Shown: positions 1 to 5,238, numbered from the stretch's first letter. The stretch: 6,061 nucleotides of DNA from Nitrososphaeraceae archaeon (GCA_025937665.1 JAICQW010000108.1:1-6061); one strand, 5' to 3'. Translations and numbers: made by a program. Notes: generated by a model from the sequence alone, not told the origin.

Positions 1-27
1 ACCTTGCGTCCTGAATTCTAGCCTGTT

Positions 28-159
28 TTGATTATAGGTATATTCCTACTCTATCTAGCGTTTTTTACAAGTTTAATGACCGACTCTGAGCGTTCACTAC
101 TTTCATCTAAAACAAATGCACAACAGCAAACTTCATGCCTATCTTTAACCCTACGCTAG
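28..159 (+). CDS. Possible 43-residue single-helix membrane peptide
   Basis: I do not recognise this as a known family. Reading from a TTG at 28 gives 43 residues ending at the TAG at 157-159. Residues 2-16 are strongly hydrophobic (IIGIFLLYLAFFTS), followed by a polar tail rich in Ser, Thr and Gln with a lone Cys at residue 37. This pattern suggests a membrane-anchored or secreted small peptide. An in-frame TAG at 19-21 closes the frame upstream, so it is not simply the tail of a gene entering from the left unless that stop is a mutation. An ATG at 76 would give only 27 residues and lose the helix. The reading frame ends 3 bp before copy 1 of the 46-bp repeat. It could be a remnant of a larger membrane protein or chance; only length and hydrophobicity support it. 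Confidence 0.25.
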   Translation: MIIGIFLLYLAFFTSLMTDSERSLLSSKTNAQQQTSCLSLTLR

Positions 160-162
160 ATG

Positions 163-208
163 GAATCCCAATTTAGAACCGATAGTGTCGTGGGTACCGA
201 CGCGTTAC
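163..208. repeat. 46-bp structured direct repeat, copy 1
   Basis: This copy matches 2469-2514 without gaps at 41 of 46 positions. Differences are at 171, 173, 176, 186 and 204, and 187-203 is an unbroken identical run. The core at 185-203 can fold as a 6-bp stem (GTGTCG with CGACGC) around the loop TGGGTAC. The T at 186 against G forms a wobble if transcribed on the plus strand. The right-hand copy has a perfect stem here. The segment 172-183 (TTTAGAACCGAT) is the exact reverse complement of 2452-2463, an extra arm present only beside copy 2. Function is unknown; candidates are a dispersed intergenic element, a recombination site or a structured untranslated region. Confidence 0.75.
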
Positions 209-455
209 TGGTTAGTACTCTTATCCAGTTAAGAAGAGGATACAAATTCTAGATATCAATCATTACTTTGAACGAATATCTTTATTTTTACATTTGCCTT
301 TTACTTCTTTTAGACAGGTCGGACAAATTATGAAATAGAGGAGGATCAGTGAAGAAAGGAATAACGGTTGAACTATGCGTATTGTATTAATTTCACATAA
401 TAAGATGGAAATTAGTAGAGTCGATTTTAGATCTTTCAGGTTGTTATCTTTAGTC
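209..455. other. Non-coding stretch upstream of the sensor kinase
   Basis: I see no convincing gene here. Plus-strand frames are broken by frequent stops, and the two frames that run into the kinase start give low-complexity proteins without family resemblance. A pyrimidine-rich tract at 267-312 could serve as a termination zone for plus-strand transcription coming from the left. A purine-rich, Shine-Dalgarno-like stretch (GAGGAGGAT, about 338-346) precedes a GTG at 349, but that frame stops after 13 codons. No tRNA-like fold was recognised. Confidence 0.5.
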
Positions 456-467
456 TTTATTATATTA
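456..467 (+). promoter_or_regulatory. TATA-like box for the sensor kinase gene
   Basis: The AT-only stretch TTTATTATATTA contains TTATATTA centred near 463-464. This is about 26 bp before the TTG at 490, the spacing expected between an archaeal TATA box and a transcription start. It fits leaderless transcription beginning at or next to the start codon, consistent with the absence of a Shine-Dalgarno motif before 490. In AT-rich DNA such boxes also occur by chance. Confidence 0.5.
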
Positions 468-489
468 TCAAGCTCATCAATAAAACGTA

Positions 490-2340
490 TTGAATACTTT
501 TGCCGGCAGGAGACCGTATATTCTTGTTGCACTTGCGGTAATCTCGGCATATTCTATGTTTGTCTATCTCCAATCGTTGCATGAAGAAAATATTTCCAAT
601 AGAGTTCTTCAAGAGCACAAGGCTCGGCAGGTGCTGTTAGTTCAGAGCATTACCCAGAATATTGGCTCAGACTTGGATAGGTCTTTACAAAGGATAATGG
701 CTTTATCTGAAACACTTCGCCTAAGTATTCCTTTAGGACTGGATCTGCTAAACCTTACTCATACAGTGTACTCAGATGTCAGGTCTATTGCTCCGTTTGA
801 CGAATTATTCATCGTCTATAGGGACGGCACCGGCGTTAGGATGACTGGAGGGTCTTTTAACAGTACTACAAAATCCATCGCCACGACACCGTTTAACATT
901 ACAAACGGCGAAAAAGTGTTCAGAAGTTTTATCCAAGATTCACTTGTCGAAAAAACAACTCAATTATCACCGGGTTATAACATGAATGGTAAATGGAAAG
1001 TTGCTATGACAGTTCCAATTTTTGATTTTAGTAAGAAAGGGTATGTTGGTCTGATAGGGATTAGTATCCCAACCTTAGATTTAGTTGAGCGATATGGTAA
1101 CGTATTAGATGCTACTAGATTGAGACTTATTTTTTATGATAAAAACGCGACGCTCCTGGCTGGATATCCTTTACCAAATAGTATTATAGGAAAGAGCATG
1201 TTCTCTTCAGAAAACCAAAAAATAATCTCGGAGAATGGTAGGCCTTTAGTCAATAATTTGTTCCGCAAGATAATATCGGGACAGGCATATACTACTGAAT
1301 TTGACATTGGCGATGGTCCAAGACTGGTAAGTGGTAGCCCGATCTACATAGGTGCATATCCAGCATACTTTCTCAATATTGCTACTCCATTTTCTCAAAT
1401 TCTTTCGCCAGTTCAGGACTTGTTGCATACTGAGCTGCTCTTGAACGTTATTGTCCTTCTAGCGTTTACCGCAACTATGGGTTATCTAATTTTTATTATG
1501 TCGCAGTGGGGAAACAAGATGAACAGAGAAGTTAAAAAGAGGACCCATGAAATCCAAGTTGCCAATAAGTCGCTCAGTGAAAAGGCTATCGAAATGCAGA
1601 AACTAAATACGGACCTAAACGGTGCAAACCAGAAAATAAAGATAGCATACGAGAATCTAAAAAAACACGATAAGCTTCAGAAAGAATTTGTCAACGTAGT
1701 TGCTCACGAATTAAGGACGCCTGTGCAGTCTATTATGGGATTTGTTGAGATGATGGATTTAAATCCAGAAAATAGACCAAAATATATGGAACGCTTAAAG
1801 CATAACACGGCAAGACTAGAAAGACTGACTGCAGATACTTTAGATATTGCAAGGATAGAAAGCGGGACTTTTAGACTATCCAAGGAGAAAAGTAACCTTA
1901 AGGAATTGATAAAAAATGCGATAGACGACTTAACCTTTACCATTCACAACAGCAAGAGAAATAATAAACTTGCAGTGATTTACGGTAAAGAAAATGAAGA
2001 TTTATACATAAATATAGACAAGTCCAGAATTGCTCAAGTTCTTTCTAATTTGTTATCAAATGCTGACAAGTTTACTAAAAACGGAGATATATTAATTAAA
2101 GTAACGAAGCTAAACCGGGAAAAAGAAATTGAAGTCAGAGTAATTGACAATGGTCAGGGAATCGATAAAGAGATTCTGCCAAAATTATTCCAGAAATTCG
2201 TGACAAAGTCAGATATTGGTACAGGTATCGGTTTATACATATCAAAGCAAATAGTTCTTGCCCATGGTGGCAGGATTTGGGGTAAAAATAACGAAAATCG
2301 AAAAGGCGCAGAATTTGGGTTCAGCCTTCCATATATCTAA
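490..2340 (+). CDS. Membrane-bound dCache sensor histidine kinase
   Basis: This 616-residue protein should sense a ligand outside the cell and autophosphorylate on a cytoplasmic histidine for transfer to a response regulator. Helix 1 is at residues 9-27, after Arg7-Arg8. An extracellular region at about 30-312 has the shape of a double Cache sensor, for example PIFDFSKKGYVGLIGISI at 176-193 before a second half-domain. Helix 2 is at about 316-337, followed by a charged, probable coiled coil at 342-400 with no obvious HAMP domain. The H-box VVAHELRTPVQ places the phospho-acceptor at His406. The ATPase domain has an N-box (NLLSNADKF, 520-528), G1 (DNGQGID, 553-559), F-box (FQKF, 567-570) and G2 (GTGIGLYIS, 577-585), so it looks catalytically intact. 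The start is TTG; an in-frame TAA lies 7 bp upstream and the next Met (residue 23) would cut helix 1. No response regulator is present in the window. The ligand is unknown. Confidence 0.95.
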   Translation: MNTFAGRRPYILVALAVISAYSMFVYLQSLHEENISNRVLQEHKARQVLLVQSITQNIGSDLDRSLQRIMALSETLRLSIPLGLDLLNLTHTVYSDVRSIAPFDELFIVYRDGTGVRMTGGSFNSTTKSIATTPFNITNGEKVFRSFIQDSLVEKTTQLSPGYNMNGKWKVAMTVPIFDFSKKGYVGLIGISIPTLDLVERYGNVLDATRLRLIFYDKNATLLAGYPLPNSIIGKSMFSSENQKIISENGRPLVNNLFRKIISGQAYTTEFDIGDGPRLVSGSPIYIGAYPAYFLNIATPFSQILSPVQDLLHTELLLNVIVLLAFTATMGYLIFIMSQWGNKMNREVKKRTHEIQVANKSLSEKAIEMQKLNTDLNGANQKIKIAYENLKKHDKLQKEFVNVVAHELRTPVQSIMGFVEMMDLNPENRPKYMERLKHNTARLERLTADTLDIARIESGTFRLSKEKSNLKELIKNAIDDLTFTIHNSKRNNKLAVIYGKENEDLYINIDKSRIAQVLSNLLSNADKFTKNGDILIKVTKLNREKEIEVRVIDNGQGIDKEILPKLFQKFVTKSDIGTGIGLYISKQIVLAHGGRIWGKNNENRKGAEFGFSLPYI

Positions 2341-2451
2341 GGAAGGGTGCTAAGAATTAAAATATAATAGAAGGTAGTAAAACCCTACTTCATGCATGCA
2401 AGGTTAAAATCCTGATAAACCCTTAATTGTAGAAACTTTGAAAGATTACTA

Positions 2452-2489
2452 ATCGGTTCTAAAATCAAGAATCCCATTCTAAAACCGAT
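2452..2489 (-). repeat. Inverted repeat adjoining repeat copy 2
   Basis: Arms 2452-2465 (ATCGGTTCTAAAAT) and 2476-2489 (ATTCTAAAACCGAT) surround a 10-base loop. Twelve of 14 positions pair as Watson-Crick. The two exceptions are C-A mismatches in plus-strand RNA but G-U wobbles in minus-strand RNA, so a minus-strand transcript can pair over all 14 positions. The minus-strand gene at 2511-2678 reads into this region, so the hairpin could sit in its 3' untranslated region. The left arm is an inverted match to copy 1 (172-183) over 12 bases. Confidence 0.6.
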
Positions 2490-2514
2490 AGCGTCGTGGG
2501 TACCGACGCATTAC
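2469..2514. repeat. 46-bp structured direct repeat, copy 2
   Basis: This is the second copy of the element at 163-208, in the same orientation 2306 bp away, with the sensor kinase gene between them. Its core at 2491-2509 forms a perfect 6-bp stem (GCGTCG with CGACGC) around TGGGTAC. The left half is also the right arm of the inverted repeat 2452-2489, so copy 2 can form two successive hairpins. Its right end overlaps the stop codon (2511-2513) of the minus-strand CxxC protein. It also separates the convergent ends of that gene and the kinase gene. Confidence 0.75.
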
Positions 2515-2678
2515 AATGATGTTTGTCCTGTAATACTTGACAAGACGTTACTATCGAATTCCTCTATCATAAACTCAGTAAAGCAAATGTTACAAAATTC
2601 GGAGTCAGCAACCAAACGTTGTTCCATAATAGTGTCGCAGGTATTGTAGGATTTTTGACATAAGATACAAATAGTCAT
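2511..2678 (-). CDS. 55-residue protein with two CxxC pairs (probable zinc-binding)
   Basis: An ATG at 2678 opens a 55-residue frame ending in TAA. It begins MTICILCQKSYNTC and carries a second pair, CNIC, at residues 29-32. The arrangement C4-x2-C7, 21 residues, C29-x2-C32 is the classic four-cysteine zinc-ribbon or treble-clef spacing; Cys14 is extra. The C-terminal half is acidic, so a bridging or regulatory role is more likely than strong direct DNA binding; this is inference. The frame was read by complementing every triplet, and it has no internal stop. It is convergent with the kinase gene (gap 170 bp), and its stop lies inside the 46-bp repeat. A TATATTAT stretch sits only about 5 bp upstream of the ATG, too close for a normal promoter, so its promoter is not clear. 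I cannot name the family. Small CxxC proteins are common in archaea, which supports it being real. Confidence 0.7.
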   Translation of the reverse strand: MTICILCQKSYNTCDTIMEQRLVADSEFCNICFTEFMIEEFDSNVLSSITGQTSL

Positions 2679-2921
2679 AATAATATAACGTCAATTAGCT
2701 ATCTAGAGGTATGTGTTAAAAAAACTGTCTATAATGAAAATAAGAATGGGAATATCAACAAAAAGTAGAATATTTGTTTAATCTCAACCATACAGCATTA
2801 AACCAATCTTATTTAGAAGGCACTGGTTCCCCCTGCGCTGAACTTGCCTCCTCTAATACCAGCAAGCCTAACATAAAACTAAAGTAATTGTCCTGATATT
2901 CTAAATTCAGGATTAATAAAA

Positions 2922-3140
2922 TTGGTAAAAAACAAAAAACAAATAAGGATAATACACGAGTCTGCTGCAAATTATACGTTTTCGAACACTGGTTCTACAA
3001 ATATTAAGAGAGAGGAAAATGCTGATACTGCAAATAAGACCACAGCGAGTACAGAAAAGGGGAAAACTAGGGCGCGGTCCATCGATTTGAGAAACTCAAA
3101 AATTCGACAGAAAAATAGGATAGGTGCCGAACAACTATAA
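2922..3140 (+). CDS. Small basic, polar hypothetical protein
   Basis: This 72-residue frame starts at TTG and ends in TAA. The protein is rich in Lys, Arg, Asn and Thr, lacks cysteine and has no hydrophobic segment, so it is probably soluble and partly disordered. Clusters of basic residues at both ends (VKNKKQIR near the start and RNSKIRQKNR near residues 57-66) would suit nucleic-acid binding, but no domain is recognisable. Support that it is a real transcription unit comes from the 8-bp perfect hairpin and T-tract that begin 9 bp after its stop, and from a weak TATA-like GATATT about 25 bp before the TTG. An in-frame TAA at 2880-2882 closes the frame upstream. The start codon is uncertain, and the composition is also what an AT-rich chance frame might give. 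Confidence 0.45.
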   Translation: MVKNKKQIRIIHESAANYTFSNTGSTNIKREENADTANKTTASTEKGKTRARSIDLRNSKIRQKNRIGAEQL

Positions 3141-3148
3141 ACAAGGTC

Positions 3149-3195
3149 ATTATTTCAATGTGGAAATAATAGATTTATGATTTGATTTATTTTTT
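3149..3195 (+). terminator. Hairpin plus T-tract after the small basic protein
   Basis: ATTATTTC (3149-3156) and GAAATAAT (3163-3170) form a perfect 8-bp stem with the loop AATGTG. A T-rich stretch follows, ending in TTTATTTTTT at 3186-3195. Archaeal termination depends mainly on T-tracts, so the latter part is the likely signal. It is correctly placed to end a transcript of the 2922-3140 frame. Confidence 0.55.
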
Positions 3196-3213
3196 CAATA
3201 GAGGGCGTCACTG

Positions 3214-3237
3214 AACTGAAATTATCACAATTTAGTT
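3214..3237 (-). terminator. Imperfect hairpin downstream of the methyltransferase stop
   Basis: AACTGAAATT (3214-3223) pairs with AATTTAGTT (3229-3237) over 9 bp with one bulged base and the loop ATCAC. It lies 12 bp past the stop codon of the minus-strand methyltransferase gene. No T-run follows on that strand, so this is a possible 3'-end structure rather than a convincing terminator. Confidence 0.3.
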
Positions 3238-3249
3238 AAGTTACAATAC

Positions 3250-4077
3250 TCAGCATTTAAAAAGTGTAAACAAATAGGGTGTTTCTTTTTTTTCGTCCAG
3301 TGTCCAAGAGCTGGGAAGGCTTATACACTTCAAAATTTTCAGTCCAGAGTCATCTATGAATTTTCCCCACCCCCACTTAGATTGTTCTCCTGAATATTGC
3401 CCGTAGGTTTGACTTCCAATTAGCGTAATACCTACGTTGTGCAATTTCGCTTTATATTTTTTCAAGTGATTTATCATGCCGTAAGATAATATTTCACCAG
3501 AGTCAGGTAATGCAGAAATGAATATAATGGTATTTTCTAGTTTGAATTGCGAGTAGTCTATTGAATTCGAATCGCCATTAATGACTTTATATTTTACGTT
3601 ACTGTAATTAGATATTTTAATTTGGAGGTCGCATAGATCTTTATCAATCTCTATTCCTACAGAATTAAGACCAAGTATACTACCACAAAATATCAATCTG
3701 CCATCACCTGATCCGACATCTATGATATTTTCAAATCCCAAATCCTTTGCAACTAGAATCATTACAAGTGCCGAGAGTCCCCAGGTGGGAAGAAATGGTT
3801 GATAAATCGTTTCATATTTTTTGGAACTCACCCAAAATTGATTTACATCCCCTTCATAAGATATGCACGGGATATTAGAAAGTGTTAGGCATTGTTGTTT
3901 GTAATATACTTTGTTATACTTAAAGAAAGTATGCAGTTTTTCCAATAGCCCTTTGTCAAATAAGTTTTGGTCATTTGCAACTGGGATAAATTCCCTAATA
4001 TGATTATGTGATTGCAATTGACCAAGATATTCGTTCTTAAGTTCAACCAAATGTCCTGCCAAATAGTCCAGTTCCAA
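3250..4077 (-). CDS. Class I SAM-dependent methyltransferase
   Basis: This 275-residue protein has a Rossmann-type S-adenosylmethionine site. Motif I is IIDVGSGDGR (118-127), followed by the acidic strand end GIEIDKD (141-147, Glu143 as probable ribose-binding residue), a motif-III-like INGDS (166-170) and a motif-IV-like strand TIIFISALPDSGE (183-195). The DVGSGDGR sequence with a following GIEI recalls the protein-lysine methyltransferase group around FAM173/Dot1, but the about 115-residue N-terminal part and the C-terminus (PSSWTLDEKKETPYLF) are not diagnostic. I therefore leave the substrate open. The start is TTG, placed directly after an in-frame TAA. An out-of-frame ATG at 4088 is better spaced from the TATA box at 4109-4115, so the N-terminus is uncertain. 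The gene is cytoplasmic by composition, and a 219-bp signal-rich gap separates it from the VOC gene upstream. Confidence 0.85.
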   Translation of the reverse strand: MELDYLAGHLVELKNEYLGQLQSHNHIREFIPVANDQNLFDKGLLEKLHTFFKYNKVYYKQQCLTLSNIPCISYEGDVNQFWVSSKKYETIYQPFLPTWGLSALVMILVAKDLGFENIIDVGSGDGRLIFCGSILGLNSVGIEIDKDLCDLQIKISNYSNVKYKVINGDSNSIDYSQFKLENTIIFISALPDSGEILSYGMINHLKKYKAKLHNVGITLIGSQTYGQYSGEQSKWGWGKFIDDSGLKILKCISLPSSWTLDEKKETPYLFTLFKC

Positions 4078-4108
4078 TTAATTCTCATAATATGGTTTTT
4101 TTGGCAAA

Positions 4109-4115
4109 TATATAT
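4109..4115 (-). promoter_or_regulatory. TATA box for the methyltransferase gene
   Basis: The alternating TATATAT stretch at 4109-4115, within AATATATATTT on the minus strand, is centred near 4112. An archaeal TATA box there predicts a transcript start near 4086. That is about 9 bases before the TTG start at 4077 and next to an ATG at 4088 in another frame. Confidence 0.5.
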
Positions 4116-4128
4116 TCGAATGTCTAGT

Positions 4129-4158
4129 CTAATCCGTGCTAATCCATGCTAATGATGA
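4129..4158. repeat. Three tandem 10-bp repeats upstream of the methyltransferase promoter
   Basis: The units are CTAATCCGTG (4129-4138), CTAATCCATG (4139-4148) and the weaker CTAATGATGA (4149-4158). The 10-bp period is about one helical turn, so a protein bound to each unit would lie on the same DNA face. The array starts about 14 bp upstream of the TATA box on the minus strand, a usual place for an archaeal activator site. The regulator is unknown. Confidence 0.5.
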
Positions 4159-4179
4159 GTCTGAGCAGTATATGAGCGT

Positions 4180-4187
4180 AAAAAAAA
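4180..4187 (-). terminator. T8 run downstream of the VOC gene
   Basis: Eight consecutive A on the plus strand are a T8 run on the minus strand, about 110 bp past the VOC stop codon and before the methyltransferase promoter. On the minus strand the hairpin 4213-4241 precedes it by about 25 bases. Archaeal RNA polymerase can terminate on such runs, so it may separate the two genes transcriptionally. Confidence 0.35.
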
Positions 4188-4212
4188 TATTATCGCAGGG
4201 TTTTCACATCAT

Positions 4213-4258
4213 GTATTTCTAAATGATACCATAGAAAATACTTATCCATCTTTTTTTT
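4213..4258 (+). terminator. Hairpin followed by T8, plus-strand orientation
   Basis: GTATTTCTA (4213-4221) pairs with TAGAAAATAC (4232-4241) over 9 bp with one bulge, and a run of eight T follows at 4251-4258. This resembles a plus-strand terminator, yet the genes on both sides are on the minus strand. It may end an unannotated plus-strand RNA from this gap, or the hairpin may serve the minus-strand VOC transcript. Confidence 0.35.
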
Positions 4259-4281
4259 CTAATTTCAAAAATCAGATCCGC

Positions 4282-4290
4282 ACCGACGCA
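4282..4290. repeat. 9-bp match to the core of the 46-bp element
   Basis: ACCGACGCA here equals the right end of the hairpin core in copy 2 (2502-2510). It lies 6 bp past the stop codon of the VOC gene on the minus strand, a position similar to copy 2 relative to the CxxC protein. The rest of the element is not recognisable, so this may be a decayed partial copy or chance. Confidence 0.25.
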
Positions 4291-4296
4291 ATCGAA

Positions 4297-5220
4297 CTAT
4301 TGGTAATAGATTTGGATTTTTATTTTATCTGAATCTAGTATAAAGAATGATTTCTTGTTAATATTATTACTATTATCCGTTAAGACCTCTATTTTCATTC
4401 TCTTCATTTGAGATAATAATTCCTCAAAATTTTCTTTAGATTTTAGATTTAAGGAAAAATGATCAAGACCGTATTGTGTTGAACCGGCATTAGCTATATC
4501 GTGACCTAACCATGTGTTGGTCGCAATGTGATGATGATAAGAATCCGCAGCAAAGAAATTTGCGCCAGGATGTGAGCAAGTATGATGGAGACCAAGCACT
4601 TTTGAATAAAAGTTACTTGATTTAGTTAGATCTGATACGTGCAAATGAATATGACCTATTACAGTATCAGCAGGCATGTGCCAGTCTAACTGATCTTCAG
4701 CTTCTTTTAGCAACTGTTTCAGATTTAGATGATGGGTCTTCATTTCTATCTGAAATTGTCCCGTTCTTTTCCAGTCCGACGGATGTCTATCCCTGTAAAT
4801 CTCGACACCATTAGAATCAGGGTCTCTTAAGTAAAGCGATTCTGAAACTGCATGGTCTGCTGCTCCTTCAAAAGATAGTTGATTCGAGTTTTCGGTTAAA
4901 TGCTTGAATATATTTGCTAGATGTCGTCTTGACGGTAACAAGATTGCAAAATGATATAGCCCTGCTTTTCGAATTATTGACTGTTCTCCTTCTTCGATCA
5001 CTTTGTTTCCTTTATCTATTCTACTTAGGTGTAAAAGATAATTTTTATTGTTACTGCCAATCGCTGAAAGGAATGCACTTTCGTCTGAACTTTTTCCTAT
5101 TAACTGGAATCCCAGTATATCGCGATAAAAGCTCAGAGACCTTTCTACACTGTAAACATTGAGTTTTACATTGGCTACAGACATGCCAGGACTAATCTCA
5201 AACGATTTAGTAAATTTCAA
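4297..5220 (-). CDS. Two-domain VOC protein, CatE-type catechol 2,3-dioxygenase-like
   Basis: This 307-residue protein belongs to the vicinal-oxygen-chelate superfamily and resembles the CatE/COG2514 group of extradiol ring-cleavage dioxygenases. Domain 1 spans about 13-145 and domain 2 about 185-305. Family signatures are GLYHFAILLPSR (87-98), SESLYLRDPDSNGVEIYRDR (126-145), IGHIHLHVSDL (188-198) and SYHHHIATNTW (227-237). Metal-ligand candidates are His90 and Glu140 in domain 1 and His190 in domain 2. In domain 1 the position matching His190 is Asn17; in domain 2 the position matching Glu140 is Gln303, while His254 is kept. Substrate is not determinable. TTG at 5220 is favoured because FEISPGMSVANV (7-18) matches the usual N-terminal lead-in of this family. 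A TATA box at 5233-5238 would instead suit ATG 5184, giving 295 residues. The sugar dehydrogenase gene ends 58 bp upstream. Confidence 0.9.
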   Translation of the reverse strand: MKFTKSFEISPGMSVANVKLNVYSVERSLSFYRDILGFQLIGKSSDESAFLSAIGSNNKNYLLHLSRIDKGNKVIEEGEQSIIRKAGLYHFAILLPSRRHLANIFKHLTENSNQLSFEGAADHAVSESLYLRDPDSNGVEIYRDRHPSDWKRTGQFQIEMKTHHLNLKQLLKEAEDQLDWHMPADTVIGHIHLHVSDLTKSSNFYSKVLGLHHTCSHPGANFFAADSYHHHIATNTWLGHDIANAGSTQYGLDHFSLNLKSKENFEELLSQMKRMKIEVLTDNSNNINKKSFFILDSDKIKIQIYYQ

Positions 5221-5232
5221 TTTTGACTAGAC

Positions 5233-5238
5233 TTTATA
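5233..5238 (-). promoter_or_regulatory. TATA-like box upstream of the VOC gene
   Basis: TATAAA is read on the minus strand in the 58-bp gap between the sugar dehydrogenase and VOC genes. It predicts a transcript start near 5209, inside the first codons of the TTG 5220 reading but about 25 bases before ATG 5184. It suggests the VOC gene has its own promoter; it may be chance. Confidence 0.35.

Noticed and set aside
185..203. Hairpin core considered as part of a tRNA or CRISPR repeat
   Set aside because: There is no cloverleaf around it, and the two copies are 2.3 kb apart without regular spacers.
338..390. Shine-Dalgarno-like GAGGAGGAT before a GTG in the same phase as the kinase
   Set aside because: The frame stops after 13 codons, and further stops precede the kinase start, so it cannot be an alternative N-terminus without several mutations.
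263..550. Minus-strand 95-residue frame with a hydrophobic patch and a C-P-T-C segment near its end
   Set aside because: It overlaps the kinase start and its TATA box on the opposite strand, has AT-rich random-looking composition, and only one proper CxxC pair, so it does not look like a gene.
375..584. Plus-strand 69-residue frame running into the kinase gene
   Set aside because: It overlaps 95 bp of the kinase in another frame, including its first membrane helix, and resembles no family.
2724..2781. Short plus-strand frame beginning MKIRMGISTKSRIFV, reminiscent of kinase N-termini
   Set aside because: It stops after 15 residues with no hydrophobic continuation in other frames, so a kinase remnant cannot be supported.
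3885..4088. Minus-strand frame from ATG 4088, well spaced from the TATA box
   Set aside because: The translation is Trp/Asn/Ile-rich without family resemblance and overlaps the methyltransferase in another frame; kept only as a note on start uncertainty.
4914..5162. Plus-strand 82-residue frame
   Set aside because: It lies entirely within the VOC gene on the opposite strand and reads as a hydrophobic shadow.
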